64,000 nucleotides of DNA from positions 62,001-126,000 of the forward strand of contig JACFMQ010000010.1 in assembly GCA_019455325.1 (NCBI GenBank). Reading direction: 5' to 3'. The translations under genes and the position numbers were made by a program. The notes under the pieces are model-generated. The model saw only the letters and a program-made list of their open reading frames with translations. It was not told where the DNA came from and searched no databases. This DNA comes from Rhodocyclaceae bacterium. Lineage in GTDB: Bacteria > Pseudomonadota > Gammaproteobacteria > Burkholderiales > Rhodocyclaceae. Positions 12,947 through 23,173 of this stretch are shown in pieces; position 1 is the stretch's first letter, and each line of letters starts with the position of its first letter.

Positions 12947-14920
12947 TCAGTTTAGCGAAAAGGGCAGGGTGAAGGCGAACACACAGCCGCCCTGCGGATT
13001 GTCCTCGACCCACAGGCGGCCCTTGTGGAATTCGATGATCGAGCGGCAGATGTTGAGGCCCATGCCCATGCCCTCCGGCTTGGTCGAGAAGAAGGGGGTG
13101 AACAGCCGCTCGCGCACGGCGTCGGCGAGGCCGCTGCCGCTGTCGACGACGCGCACCTCGACCTCGCGTTCGCCGAGGACGACGCGCACGCTCAGGCGCC
13201 GGCGCGCCGGCGGCGTCTCGCCCATGGCTTCGATGCCGTTGCGCATCAGGTTGAGCAGCACCTGCTCGATCATCACCTGGTCGGCGAAGAGCGGCGGCCG
13301 CCAGCCGGGAATCTCGCGGTCGATGCGCACGCCGCGCTTCTGCGCCAGGTGCTCGATGAAGCCGACCGCGTCGTCGACCACCTCGGCGAGGTCGCACTCG
13401 GCGAGCTTCGGTTCGCGCTTGCGCACGAAGTCGTGCACGCGCCGGATGATGCGGCCGGCGCGCTGCGCCTGCACGCCGAGCTTTTCGAGCGCGCTCTTCA
13501 GCTCGGCGGCGCTGTAGCTGCCGCTCTCCAGCCGGTTGAGGCAGCCGGCGTTGTAGCCGGAGATCGCCGCCAGCGGCTGGTTCAGCTCGTGCGCCAGCGT
13601 CGACGCCAGTTCGCCCATGGTGATCAGGCGCGAGGTGGCCTGCAGTTTTTCCTGCTGCTGCCGGGCCAGTTCCTCGGCCCGCTTGCGCTCGGTGACGTCG
13701 AGCACCGAGGCCATCCAGCCGGTGTGCCGGCCGTCGGCGTCGATCAGCGGCGATTCGTAGACGAGGGCGTCGAAGATCTCGCCGCTCTTGCGCCGGAAGT
13801 GCAGCTCGAAGCCGCCGGTCGGCGCCTGGCCGCCGAGCACCTTGTCGTGCAGCTCGCGGGTTTGCTCGATCTCCTCCGGATTCCAGTAGGGATAGGGCGG
13901 CAGCACGCCGACCAGTTCGCCGGGATCGAAGCCGGTCATCTCGCAGAAGGCGGGGTTCACGTAGGTGATGCGGCCTTCGCGGTCGCGCGCGCGCATGCCG
14001 ACGGTGAGCGAATCCTCCATCGCCTTGCGGAAGGCGTGCTCGCGGCGCAGCGCCTGCTCGGCGGCGAGGCGGTGGCGCATCAGGCCGCGGATCGCCCACA
14101 GGCTCCAGAAGACGGCGCCGGCGAGGAAGATGATGAGGGTGATGATCAGCGTCTGCGCGACGCTGGTGGCGGCCCGGTTGGCGGCGACGTGCAGCGTCAG
14201 GCCGTGGCCGGGCGGGTCGAGGAGGACCTGGTGGCTGATCTCGGGCTGTCCGGCGGCGACCTTCGATTTGCTGGCGAGGACGCGGCCGTCGTCGTCGGTG
14301 ATCTGCATGCGGTATTTCTCGACGAACCACCAGGGCACCAGTTCGACGACCAGGGCCGACAGCGAATGCGTGGCGACGAGCATGCCGGCCAGCCGGCCGC
14401 CGCGGTAGACCGGGACGTGCAGCTCGAAGTAGGCGACGCCGTCCTCGCTGTACGGACGGGAGAAGACCGGCTTGCCGAGCTTGCGGGCGAGGTCGAAGGC
14501 GCCGCCGTCGCGTTCCTCCGGCGGCGTGCGCCGCGGCGACTCCGCGCTCGGCTGCGCGGCGCGCGGCCTGCCGTCGGCGCCGAGCCAGGCGACGTGCAGC
14601 AGTTCGGCGCTGGTGCGGACGAGGTGGCGTGCGCGCGCGTCGAAGAGCTTCTCCGGCGCATCCTCGCTGCCGAGGTCGAGCGCGAGCTGCTGCAGGTGCG
14701 TGGTGCCGCCCTCGATGTGGAAGCGGATGCTCTGCTCCAGCCAGAGCACGTCGGCGATCAGCGTCGCGCGCTGCTCTTCCTTCTCGTTCTCCTGCAGCAG
14801 CCAGAGGAGGGCGACCAGCAGCAGGACGAGCAGGCCGACGGCGAGCTTGGGCATCGTCAGATACCAGCTCGACCAGAGCGGCGCGCGCGGGGGCTGTCCT
14901 GCGGAATTCATGGCCGGCAT
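12947..14920 (-). CDS. dctS: DctS-type sensor histidine kinase with PAS domain
   Basis: 657 residues. Transmembrane helix 1 at about 27-45, a periplasmic sensor of about 200 residues, helix 2 at about 250-275 (LIITLIIFLAGAVFWSLWAI), a PAS domain (about 285-410, with PAC), and a kinase core with H-box STLAHELNQPLAAISG, N-box LLNLMRNGIEAM and G2 GMGMGLNICRS. Divergent from the TRAP transporter genes and followed after 43 bp by the FixJ-like regulator. By homology it senses C4-dicarboxylates; substrate identity is inferred. The start could be the ATG at 14920 or at 14911. Confidence 0.85.
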   Translation of the reverse strand: MPAMNSAGQPPRAPLWSSWYLTMPKLAVGLLVLLLVALLWLLQENEKEEQRATLIADVLWLEQSIRFHIEGGTTHLQQLALDLGSEDAPEKLFDARARHLVRTSAELLHVAWLGADGRPRAAQPSAESPRRTPPEERDGGAFDLARKLGKPVFSRPYSEDGVAYFELHVPVYRGGRLAGMLVATHSLSALVVELVPWWFVEKYRMQITDDDGRVLASKSKVAAGQPEISHQVLLDPPGHGLTLHVAANRAATSVAQTLIITLIIFLAGAVFWSLWAIRGLMRHRLAAEQALRREHAFRKAMEDSLTVGMRARDREGRITYVNPAFCEMTGFDPGELVGVLPPYPYWNPEEIEQTRELHDKVLGGQAPTGGFELHFRRKSGEIFDALVYESPLIDADGRHTGWMASVLDVTERKRAEELARQQQEKLQATSRLITMGELASTLAHELNQPLAAISGYNAGCLNRLESGSYSAAELKSALEKLGVQAQRAGRIIRRVHDFVRKREPKLAECDLAEVVDDAVGFIEHLAQKRGVRIDREIPGWRPPLFADQVMIEQVLLNLMRNGIEAMGETPPARRRLSVRVVLGEREVEVRVVDSGSGLADAVRERLFTPFFSTKPEGMGMGLNICRSIIEFHKGRLWVEDNPQGGCVFAFTLPFSLN

Positions 14921-14951
14921 CTTAACTCGGCGCTACCGGCCCTGATCGGCG

Positions 14952-14969
14952 ATTGTGGATATCCACAAT
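14952..14969. promoter_or_regulatory. Perfect 18-bp palindrome between dctS and dctP (candidate operator)
   Basis: ATTGTGGATATCCACAAT is a perfect inverted repeat with no spacer, 83 bp upstream of the dctP ATG and 31 bp upstream of dctS. It sits in the only sizeable non-coding gap of the dct locus, a good place for a DctR binding site controlling one or both directions. That DctR is the binder is inference. Confidence 0.55.
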
Positions 14970-15052
14970 TAATCGGCGGAAGTCGTTTTGTGATACTCCG
15001 CCCGGTCGGGAATCCGTCCCGTCCTTTCGTTCTACCTCTGGAGGAGAGATCA

Positions 15053-16060
15053 ATGAAATTTTCCAAGAAGCTGATCGTCGGTCTGGCCGCTTGCGCCTTC
15101 TCGGTCGCGGCATTCGCGCAGCAGCCGGTCGTCATCAAGTTCAGCCACGTCGTCGCCGCCGACACGCCGAAGGGCAAGGCCGCCGAATATTTCGCCAAGA
15201 AGGCCGATGAGCTGACCGGCGGCAAGGTCAAGGTCGAGGTCTACGCCAACTCGACTCTCTACAAGGACAAGGAAGAAATGGAGGCGCTGCAGCTCGGCGC
15301 CGTGCAGATGCTGGCCCCGTCGCTGGCCAAGTTCGGCCCGCTCGGCGTGCGCGAGTTCGAGGTCTTCGATCTGCCGTTCATCTTCGACAACTACGACGAC
15401 CTGCACAAGGTGACCACCGGCGACGTCGGCAAGCAGTTGCTGGCCAAGCTGGAGCCGAAGGGCATCCGCGGCATCGCCTTCTGGGACAACGGCTTCAAGT
15501 CGTTCTCGGCGAACACGCCGATCAAGACGCCGGCCGACCTGAAGGGCAAGAAGCTGCGCATCCAGTCGTCGAAAGTGCTCGAAGAGCAGGTCCGCGCGCT
15601 GAGCGCGCTGCCGCAGGTGATGGCCTTCTCCGAGGTCTACCAGGCGCTGCAGACCGGCGTCGTCGACGGCACCGAAAACCCGATCTCCAACCTGTACACC
15701 CAGAAGATGCACGAAGTGCAGAAGCATCTGGCGCTGACCGACCACGGCTACCTCGGCTATGCGGTCATCGTGAACAAGAAGTTCTGGGACGGTCTGCCGG
15801 CCGACCTTCGCAAGCAGCTCGAGGACGCCATGGAGCAGGCGACCCGCTACGCCAACCAGATCGCCAAGCTGGAGAACGACAACGCCCTGGATCTGGTGAA
15901 GAAGTCGGGCAAGACCCAGGTCTACGCGCCGACGGCGGAAGAGCGCGCCGCCTTCAAGAAGGCGCTGGTGCCGGTCCACAAGAAGATGGAAAGCCGCATC
16001 GGCAAGGGCACCATCGACGCTGTCTACAAGGCCACGGGCTTCGATCCGAACAAGCTGTAA
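15053..16060 (+). CDS. dctP: TRAP transporter solute-binding protein DctP
   Basis: 335 residues. A signal peptide (about 1-22, positive MKFSKK, hydrophobic core, AFA cleavage) precedes a DctP domain: VVIKFSHVVAADTPKGKAAEYFAKK, ...ADLKGKKLRIQ, the substrate-carboxylate Arg region, and FSEVYQALQTGVVDGTENP. It binds C4-dicarboxylates such as malate, succinate and fumarate in the periplasm and hands them to DctQM. The strong GGAGGAGAG ribosome site and a following terminator suggest it is made in excess over the membrane subunits. Confidence 0.95.
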   Translation: MKFSKKLIVGLAACAFSVAAFAQQPVVIKFSHVVAADTPKGKAAEYFAKKADELTGGKVKVEVYANSTLYKDKEEMEALQLGAVQMLAPSLAKFGPLGVREFEVFDLPFIFDNYDDLHKVTTGDVGKQLLAKLEPKGIRGIAFWDNGFKSFSANTPIKTPADLKGKKLRIQSSKVLEEQVRALSALPQVMAFSEVYQALQTGVVDGTENPISNLYTQKMHEVQKHLALTDHGYLGYAVIVNKKFWDGLPADLRKQLEDAMEQATRYANQIAKLENDNALDLVKKSGKTQVYAPTAEERAAFKKALVPVHKKMESRIGKGTIDAVYKATGFDPNKL

Positions 16061-16079
16061 TCGATTTCGTTCCTCAGCG

Positions 16080-16115
16080 CGCCCGCTGTTGCCTATGGTG
16101 GCAGCGGGCGTTTTT
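16080..16115 (+). terminator. Intra-operon terminator between dctP and dctQ
   Basis: Stem CGCCCGCTG / CAGCGGGCG with a 13-base loop followed by TTTTT. It lies between the dctP stop and the dctQ start, so most transcripts should end after dctP, giving more binding protein than permease. Confidence 0.8.
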
Positions 16116-16134
16116 GTAGCGAGGAGAGGGAACT

Positions 16135-16851
16135 ATGGGAAAAATCATTGACCGTCTGGAAGAGTGGATCATCGGTTCGCTGATGGCCGTGGCGACGATC
16201 ATCATCTTCGTTTCGGTAGTGCATCGTTACGCTTCGGGTTTCGATATTCCGGGAGTGCAGGACTGGCTGCTCGAAATCAATCTCGGCTGGGCGCAGGAAC
16301 TGTGCATCATCCTTTTCGTGTGGATGGCCAAGTTCGGAGCCGCCTATGGCGTGCGCACCGGCATCCACGTCGGGGTCGACATCCTGATCAACAAGGCGAC
16401 CGGCGGCGTGCGGGCGACGATGATCCAGTTGGGCCTGGTGTGCGGCATTCTTTTCACTGCTCTGATCGGCATCTTCGGCGCGCTGTTCGTCTGGGAGAAC
16501 GGGATGGCGCATGCGCTGTTGACGCTGATCGGCAGCGATCCCGGCGATTACTTCGAAGGGCCGACCACGCCCGATCTGGAGTGGCCGACCTGGATCGTTT
16601 ACGCGGCGGTGCCGTTGGGCTCCTTCCTGATGTGCTTCCGTTTTCTTCAGGTCATGGTCGGTTTTGCCCGCACGGGCGAACTGCCGTCGCACGATCATGG
16701 TCACGTCGAGGGCATGGACGACGAGACCGAGACGCTGTCCGTCGGCGAGGCGATCGTCGCCGCCGAGGATCGTGAACACGCGCATGCGGGCCTGAGCGAC
16801 GAGGAATGGGAAAAGACCCATCATCCGAGGCGGCCTGAAGAGAAGAACTGA
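16135..16851 (+). CDS. dctQ: TRAP transporter small permease DctQ
   Basis: 238 residues with four membrane segments (about 12-35, 60-80, 97-118, 155-175) and the DctQ pattern of a long loop between helices. The C-terminal tail (about 180-238, acidic and His-rich, HDHGHVEG...EEKN) is longer than in most DctQ proteins and probably cytoplasmic. It works with DctM to drive sodium- or proton-coupled dicarboxylate uptake. GAGGAGAGGG precedes the ATG. Confidence 0.93.
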   Translation: MGKIIDRLEEWIIGSLMAVATIIIFVSVVHRYASGFDIPGVQDWLLEINLGWAQELCIILFVWMAKFGAAYGVRTGIHVGVDILINKATGGVRATMIQLGLVCGILFTALIGIFGALFVWENGMAHALLTLIGSDPGDYFEGPTTPDLEWPTWIVYAAVPLGSFLMCFRFLQVMVGFARTGELPSHDHGHVEGMDDETETLSVGEAIVAAEDREHAHAGLSDEEWEKTHHPRRPEEKN

Positions 16852-16864
16852 CGGGAGCGCTTAA

Positions 16865-18151
16865 ATGACCAATACGATTGCAATCTTCGGCCTGCTCGTC
16901 GTCCTCATGGCGATCGGCATGCCGGTTGGCGTGGCGCTCGGCCTGACCGTGCTGAGCTTCATGTTCCTCTTTACCGATGTGCCGCTGGAGTCGGTGGCGC
17001 TGAAGATGTTCACCGGCATCGAGAAGTTCGAGATCATGGCTATCCCGTTCTTCATCCTCGCCGGCAATTTCCTCACCCACGGCGGCGTCGCCCGGCGGAT
17101 GATCAATTTCGCCACGGCGATGGTCGGCCACCTGCGCGGCGGCCTCGGCATGTCGGCGGTGCTCGCCTGCGCACTGTTCGCGGCGGTTTCCGGTTCGTCG
17201 CCGGCGACCGTGGTGGCGATCGGCTCGATCCTGATCCCGGCGATGCTCAAGCAGGGGTATCCGCTGCGTTTCAGCGCCGGCGTCGTCGCTTCGGCCGGCG
17301 GCCTCGGCATCCTGATCCCGCCGTCGATCGTCATGGTGATGTACTCGGTGACGACCAACACCTCGGTCGGTGCGCTGTTCATGGCCGGCGTCGTTCCCGG
17401 TCTGTTGCTGGCCTTCATGCTCGGTCTGTGCACCTGGTACGTGGCCACGAAGAACCACTATCCGACGCTGCCGCGGACCGGCTGGGCCGATCGCTTCAAA
17501 CATTTCCGCAAGGCTTTCTGGGGGCTGATGCTGATCGTCGTCGTCATGGGCGGCATCTATTCCGGCCTGTTCACCCCGACCGAGGCGGCCGCGATGAGCG
17601 CGGTATATGCGTTCTTCATCTCGGTGTTCGTGTACAAGGATCTGACCTTCAAGCAGATTCCGCGCGTGCTGCTCGATTCGGCCAACATGAGCGCGATGCT
17701 GCTCTTCATCATCGCCAGCGCGGTGCTGTTCTCCTTCATCCTCACCAGCGAGCAGATTCCGCAGCGCATGGCCGATGCCATCGTCGCCAGCGGCATGGGG
17801 CCGATCGGCTTCCTGATCGTCGTAAACCTGCTGCTGCTGGTGGCCGGCGCGCTCATGGAACCGTCGTCCATCATCCTGATCCTGGCACCGATCCTGTTCC
17901 CGGTGGCGGTGGCGCTCGGCATCGACCCGATCCACTTCGGCGTGATGATCGTGGTGAACATGGAAATCGGCATGATCACGCCGCCGGTCGGCCTCAACCT
18001 GTTCGTCGCCAGCGGCGTCACCAAGGCTGGTCTGACGGAGATGAGCAAGGCGGTGATGCCGTGGCTGATCACGATGCTGGTGTTCCTGATGTTGATTACC
18101 TACATCCCGAGCATTTCGCTCGTCCTGCCGAAGGTGCTGGGCATGCTGTAG
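16865..18151 (+). CDS. dctM: TRAP transporter large permease DctM
   Basis: 428 residues of very hydrophobic sequence with about 11-12 helices. Conserved DctM regions include MAIPFFILAGNFL, AVSGSSPATVVAIGSILIPAM and IGMITPPVGLNLFVASG. It is the membrane channel subunit that performs ion-coupled transport. It starts 13 bp after dctQ and is followed by a strong terminator, closing the dctPQM operon. Confidence 0.96.
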   Translation: MTNTIAIFGLLVVLMAIGMPVGVALGLTVLSFMFLFTDVPLESVALKMFTGIEKFEIMAIPFFILAGNFLTHGGVARRMINFATAMVGHLRGGLGMSAVLACALFAAVSGSSPATVVAIGSILIPAMLKQGYPLRFSAGVVASAGGLGILIPPSIVMVMYSVTTNTSVGALFMAGVVPGLLLAFMLGLCTWYVATKNHYPTLPRTGWADRFKHFRKAFWGLMLIVVVMGGIYSGLFTPTEAAAMSAVYAFFISVFVYKDLTFKQIPRVLLDSANMSAMLLFIIASAVLFSFILTSEQIPQRMADAIVASGMGPIGFLIVVNLLLLVAGALMEPSSIILILAPILFPVAVALGIDPIHFGVMIVVNMEIGMITPPVGLNLFVASGVTKAGLTEMSKAVMPWLITMLVFLMLITYIPSISLVLPKVLGML

Positions 18152-18262
18152 CGCCCTTTGCTTCGGCGAACGCAAGAAACCCGGCCTCGGCCCTGATACC
18201 GTTCAGTTAGTGTTTTTCTTCAGATGGCGGACGGTGCAGCGAGCAGGGTGTGCCTTGACGAC

Positions 18263-18291
18263 ACGGGGGCTTTGACGCCCCCGTCGTTTTT
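18263..18291 (+). terminator. Terminator after dctM
   Basis: ACGGGGGC - TTTGAC - GCCCCCGT stem-loop followed by CGTTTTT, a rho-independent terminator about 110 bp after the dctM stop. Confidence 0.85.
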
Positions 18292-18644
18292 CGACGACGG
18301 CAAACGGCATCCGGGTGCGCAGTCGCAGCAGCTAGGCAGGTAGTTTCCCCGGGGCCATGCCGACAGCCCAGATCATCTCGTGCTGCGGGATATGCAGAGC
18401 GCGCACGAAACTCAGATCAGTCGGTTTGGCCTTTGCCACGATGGCGGCTTTGGCCATCTCCTGCCGGATAAGCAATCAGGGCACCTCGGGTTTCTATGCC
18501 TCGCGGCGGCTGGCTGCGCAGGGTCGATGCGCCCCCCAACCCGGATCGCTTGACTTCGCGATAGCCCGTTTCGATTGGCTCTGTCTGAAATGGCTGTTGA
18601 GCTGCCCCAGATTGAAAGCATGGTTCGACCGAAGGATGGGAGTC

Positions 18645-19109
18645 ATGCGAAAACTGCCGGTGGATCTGGAAGCGCTGACACCACTGCAAAAAGCCATTGT
18701 GCTTCGCCGCCGCCTGGATGGTGAGCGGGGCCTGGAGGTGGCCCGCGTTGCTGACAAGTTGCCAGAGCCGATACGGTGTCCCCGCTGCGAAGCGCCAAAG
18801 GATCGGTTTGGCAGTTGGGGCCAGAGCCATGGGGTCAAGCGATATCGGTGCAAGAGCTGCGGCCGGACCTTCAATGCACTGACCGGCACCGCTTCGGCGG
18901 ATTTACGCAAACGTGAGCAGTGGGAGCGTTTCGCGCAGGCATTGATCGAGGGCATCGGCGTGCGGGGTGCCGCACGCCGATGCCAGATCGACAAGAACGC
19001 GGCCCTGTGGCGGCAGCGCTTTCTGAAATGCGCGGCCGGCTACCGGGCAACGCATGAGGCAAGCATCGTCGAAGCCGACGAAACCTTCTTTCTGGAATCC
19101 TTCAAAGGC
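18645..19109 (+). pseudogene. Truncated IS1595-family transposase
   Basis: Reads [20 protein letters not shown], then a zinc ribbon (CPRC...CKSCGRTF), FNALTGT, a helix-turn-helix-like region ([18 protein letters not shown]) and the start of the DDE domain ([14 protein letters not shown]). Similarity to IS1595 transposases stops at about 19109; the remaining two acidic residues and the whole C-terminus are absent, and the frame continues into sequence opposite the mgtC-like gene. It is therefore an inactive relic. No terminal inverted repeat could be recognised in 18292-18644, which otherwise holds no gene I can support. A GGATGGGAG ribosome site precedes the ATG. Confidence 0.75.
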
Positions 19110-19183
19110 CCTTTTTTACGGCCCGTCTTTGCCTGGCGAGCGGCAAGGGATGTCCTGTCGCAGGCCCCGGCGCGTCAGCCGGA

Positions 19184-19882
19184 TCAGTCGCCGGTCGGCG
19201 ACACGCGGAAGGCGACGACGCGGTCGAGCCGGCGCAGGGATTCGATCAGGGGCGCCGTGTTGGCGGCTTGGCTGGTGCGGATGACCATCTTGTACTCGAA
19301 CGATGCGCCGTCGTCGGAGAGCCGGTAGCTCATGTTGGCGACGGTGAAGCCGTGCGCGGCGAGAAAGTCCCGGACCTCGGCCTCCGGCATCACGTCCTGG
19401 CGCCTGAAGCGGATGAAGTGGTGGGCGTAGGCGTGCGACGGCAGCTTCGCCTCGACCCACCGGAACGCCGACAGCACGCCCAGGGTCAGCAGGGTGGCGA
19501 GGATGGCCGGCGCATAGAAGCCGACGCCGATGAGGATGCCGATCGCCGCCGTGACCCAGATCGACGCCGCCGTGGTCAGGCCGCGCACGGTCAGCCCTTC
19601 CTTGAAGATGACGCCGGCGCCGAGGAAGCCGATGCCGGTCATGATGCCCTGCGCCATGCGCGTGGGGTCCGTCCTGACGGTGTCCATGGGCACGCCGGGC
19701 AGCCATTTCCACTGATAGAGCGTGACCAGCATGAGCAGGCTCGACGCCAGGCAGACCAGCGTATGGGTGCGGAAGCCGGCGGGCCGGGCGTGGAAGCTGC
19801 GCTCCAGGCCGATGGCGCCGCCGGCGGCGACGGCGGCCAGGAGATGGATGACGACGGTCTCGAACTCGGCGCTTACGTTCAT
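19184..19882 (-). CDS. MgtC/SapB family inner-membrane protein
   Basis: 232 residues. The N-terminal membrane domain has about five helices and MgtC signatures ([21 protein letters not shown] split by helices; [35 protein letters not shown]). A soluble C-terminal domain of about 80 residues ([20 protein letters not shown]...) has an ACT-like predicted layout. MgtC proteins affect F-ATPase activity and survival at low magnesium; the exact role here is not known. Its 3' end abuts the IS1595 relic. Confidence 0.88.
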   Translation of the reverse strand: MNVSAEFETVVIHLLAAVAAGGAIGLERSFHARPAGFRTHTLVCLASSLLMLVTLYQWKWLPGVPMDTVRTDPTRMAQGIMTGIGFLGAGVIFKEGLTVRGLTTAASIWVTAAIGILIGVGFYAPAILATLLTLGVLSAFRWVEAKLPSHAYAHHFIRFRRQDVMPEAEVRDFLAAHGFTVANMSYRLSDDGASFEYKMVIRTSQAANTAPLIESLRRLDRVVAFRVSPTGD

Positions 19883-19995
19883 GGCGCTCCTCCATGCAGG
19901 ACGTGGGCTACGGTTCCGGCGGGCACGGCGTCGCGGCGGCCGGTGCCTGCATTGTATGCGGAATTCAGGCTGGCTGCGCCCCTGTCGGCGGGCGC

Positions 19996-20982
19996 TCAGG
20001 CGAAGAAGCGGCCGAGCGCATCGTCGGGCAGGGCGACGCCGGTGGTGCGGGCGCGCTGCAGCAGCTCCCAGTAGTAGCGGTAGGAGGCGCGGTCGTGCAG
20101 CTTGCCGTCGTGGCGAATCGGCCCCCAGTCGGCGTCCTGCGCGGCGGCGAGGATTTCGGTCGCGGTGCGCGTTTCCGAGAAGTCCGGACGCATCGCCTCG
20201 ACGATCGGCACGATCTGGTTGGGGTGGATGCTCCACATGCGCAGGTAGCCGAATTCCAGACGGGCGCGGCGCGCGTCGTCGCGGATGACGTCGAGGTCGG
20301 CGAGCTCGGTGGTCACGTTGTGCGAGGGGACGACGCCGTTCGCCAGCGCGGCGGCGGCGATCTCGCACTTGGCGCGGGCGACGAGCGGGTGCGTGAACTG
20401 GCCGGGGCTCTTCATCGCGCTGCCGGGGATGGCGCCGTGGTGGCCGGAGACGAAGTCCATCAGGCCGAAGTCGAGCGACTCGACGCCGGGCAGCGCGGCG
20501 ATTTCCCAGGCCTCGCGCAGCGCGCCGTGCGTCTCGATCAGTACGTGCACCGGGATCTCGCGGTCGTCGAGGCCGGCGGCGCGCTCGACCTCGCGCAGCG
20601 CGGCGATCTGCGTCGCCACGTCGGCGGCGCTGCACGGCTTGGGCAGCGTGACGAAGGGCAGGCGGCGGCCGGCGCGGCCGACGAGGATTTCCAGATCCTG
20701 CCGCCAGCAGTCGTGCGCGACGTCGTGGATGCGCGCGGCGACGCGGCCGAAGGCGTTGTCCGCGCCCATGATCAGCTCGGCGCACATCTCGGCGTGCTCG
20801 CGCTCGGCGCCGGCGCGGGCGCCGTCCTCGCAGTCGCAGGTGACGTCGAAGATCGGCCCCAGCTCGCGCTGCAACTGCATCGCCTTCCGCATCAGCTTCT
20901 CGGCGCCGGCATAGTGGTCGACGGCGGGCAGGACGGGGAAGGGCTTCTCGCCCGCGAACAGGACTTCGGCAGGATGGCGCAT
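19996..20982 (-). CDS. HpcH/HpaI aldolase/CitE-like CoA-ester lyase
   Basis: 328 residues. The pattern (LPAVDHYAGAEKLMRKAMQLQ; DVTCDCEDGARAG; LPFVTLPKPCSA; VHVLIETHGALREAWEIA; LDFGLMDFVSGHHG; MWSIHPNQIVPIVEAM) fits the CitE/malyl-CoA lyase superfamily, with acidic metal ligands in ETHGA and LDFGLMDF. Relatives cleave or hydrolyse (3S)-malyl-CoA or citramalyl-CoA. Lying beside mdh, a role in malyl-CoA metabolism is plausible but not shown. ATG 20982 is preferred because the upstream extension to 21039 is Arg-rich and unlike the family. Confidence 0.75.
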   Translation of the reverse strand: MRHPAEVLFAGEKPFPVLPAVDHYAGAEKLMRKAMQLQRELGPIFDVTCDCEDGARAGAEREHAEMCAELIMGADNAFGRVAARIHDVAHDCWRQDLEILVGRAGRRLPFVTLPKPCSAADVATQIAALREVERAAGLDDREIPVHVLIETHGALREAWEIAALPGVESLDFGLMDFVSGHHGAIPGSAMKSPGQFTHPLVARAKCEIAAAALANGVVPSHNVTTELADLDVIRDDARRARLEFGYLRMWSIHPNQIVPIVEAMRPDFSETRTATEILAAAQDADWGPIRHDGKLHDRASYRYYWELLQRARTTGVALPDDALGRFFA

Positions 20983-21045
20983 GGCGGTATTCGTGTCGGA
21001 TCGATGGCGGCGGCGCGGGCGCGGCCGCCGGAAACGCAAGGGAAA

Positions 21046-21079
21046 AGAAAAAGGCCGCGGTATTCTACCGCGGCCTTTC
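21046..21079 (-). terminator. Terminator of mdh
   Basis: Perfect 12-bp stem AAGGCCGCGGTA / TACCGCGGCCTT with a 3-base loop. On the minus strand it is followed by TTTTTCTTTTCC, 25 bp after the mdh stop. Confidence 0.85.
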
Positions 21080-21103
21080 CCGTGTGCCGGAAGGCGCAGC
21101 CGC

Positions 21104-22090
<987 letters not shown>

Positions 22091-22242
22091 GTTGCGCTCC
22101 TGTTGAAAACGGTGAACAAGAAAAATCGGAAACCTTCGGCTTCGCGCCGTCTGCCTTGCGGGCGGCCTCTCGGGATGCCCGTGCGGAGCTAAAGCCGGGC
22201 GATCATATTCCCCGTCCGGGTGAGTGTCAATGTTCAGTCTTT

Positions 22243-22258
22243 TGTCTTATAAAAGACA
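22243..22258. promoter_or_regulatory. Candidate GntR operator between mdh and the GntR gene
   Basis: TGTCTT-ATAA-AAGACA: 6-bp inverted arms around a 4-base centre, in an AT-rich island 52 bp before the GntR start, just upstream of a possible -10 (TACAAT at 22269). Size and symmetry suit a GntR dimer; autoregulation and control of mdh are inferred. Confidence 0.5.
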
Positions 22259-22310
22259 TAAGAAGTACTACAATAGACGAAGCCGCCGAATTGTGGTCCA
22301 ATAGGGCCTC

Positions 22311-23063
22311 ATGAACCGGTCTCCGCATTCGCGCGCCGCCGCGCCTTCTCCGACTTTCAGCCCGCTGTACAGGCAGATCAAGGATTTGATCCTGAAGAGC
22401 TTGGAAGCCGGCGAATGGCAGCCGGGCGACGCGATCCCCAGCGAATCGGAGCTGGCCGTCCGCTTCAACGTCAGCCAGGGCACGGTCAGGAAGGCCATCG
22501 ACGAGATGGCCGCCGAGAACCTGCTGGTGCGTCGCCAGGGCAAGGGCACCTTCGTCGCCACGCACAGCGACCCGCGTTCCTTCTTCCGTTTCCTCCGTCT
22601 GATCCCGAACGAGGGCGAGCTGCAGCCGTCGACCAGCGTGCCGATCGAGTGCGGCCGCGCCAAGGCCGGCGCCGACGTCGCGCGCATGCTCGGCCTGGCG
22701 CCGGGCGCGCCGATCATCATCATGCGCCGGCTGCTCGAGCTCGGCGGCGAGGCGGTGGTCTTCGACGAAATCTACCTGCCCGGCGAGCTGTTCCAGGATC
22801 TCACGCTCGACGTCCTGAAGCAGAGCGACAAGTCCCTCTACGATCTGTTCGAGAGCCGCTACGGCGTGCGCATGATCCGCGCCGAGGAGCGTCTGCGCGC
22901 GGTCGCCGCCGAGGGCGTCGCCGCCGAACTTCTGCACGTCGACGAGGGCAGTCCGCTGCTGCTCGTCGAGCGCGTCGCCTTCACCTACGGCAACAAGCCG
23001 GTCGAGTGGCGGCGGGGGTTTTATGCGACCCGCAATTTCCATTACTTCAACGAATTGGCGTAG
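22311..23063 (+). CDS. GntR-family (HutC-type) transcriptional regulator
   Basis: 250 residues. An N-terminal winged HTH (about 20-90: LYRQIKDLILKSLEAGEWQPGD, IPSESELAVRFNVSQGTVRKA, LLVRRQGKGTFVA) and a C-terminal UTRA effector domain (about 105-245, ending EWRRGFYATRNFHYF). Placed upstream of and co-directional with sdhCDAB and divergent from mdh, it is a good candidate regulator of TCA-cycle genes; the effector may be a TCA intermediate, which is inference. Confidence 0.88.
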   Translation: MNRSPHSRAAAPSPTFSPLYRQIKDLILKSLEAGEWQPGDAIPSESELAVRFNVSQGTVRKAIDEMAAENLLVRRQGKGTFVATHSDPRSFFRFLRLIPNEGELQPSTSVPIECGRAKAGADVARMLGLAPGAPIIIMRRLLELGGEAVVFDEIYLPGELFQDLTLDVLKQSDKSLYDLFESRYGVRMIRAEERLRAVAAEGVAAELLHVDEGSPLLLVERVAFTYGNKPVEWRRGFYATRNFHYFNELA

Positions 23064-23072
23064 GCGGAATGG

Positions 23073-23101
23073 TTCTACAGGGTAGGGGCTTAAGTTATAA
23101 T
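23073..23101 (+). promoter_or_regulatory. Possible sdh operon promoter
   Basis: Consensus -10 TATAAT at 23096-23101 with a weak -35 TTCTAC at 23073-23078 and a 17-bp spacer. It lies 10 bp after the GntR stop and about 73 bp before sdhC. Confidence 0.5.
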
Positions 23102-23173
23102 TCATAGTTCTGATCGGTTTCACAATCAACTCAAATAAGCGGCATCAGCCGTACAACACGAGGGATGACGTTC

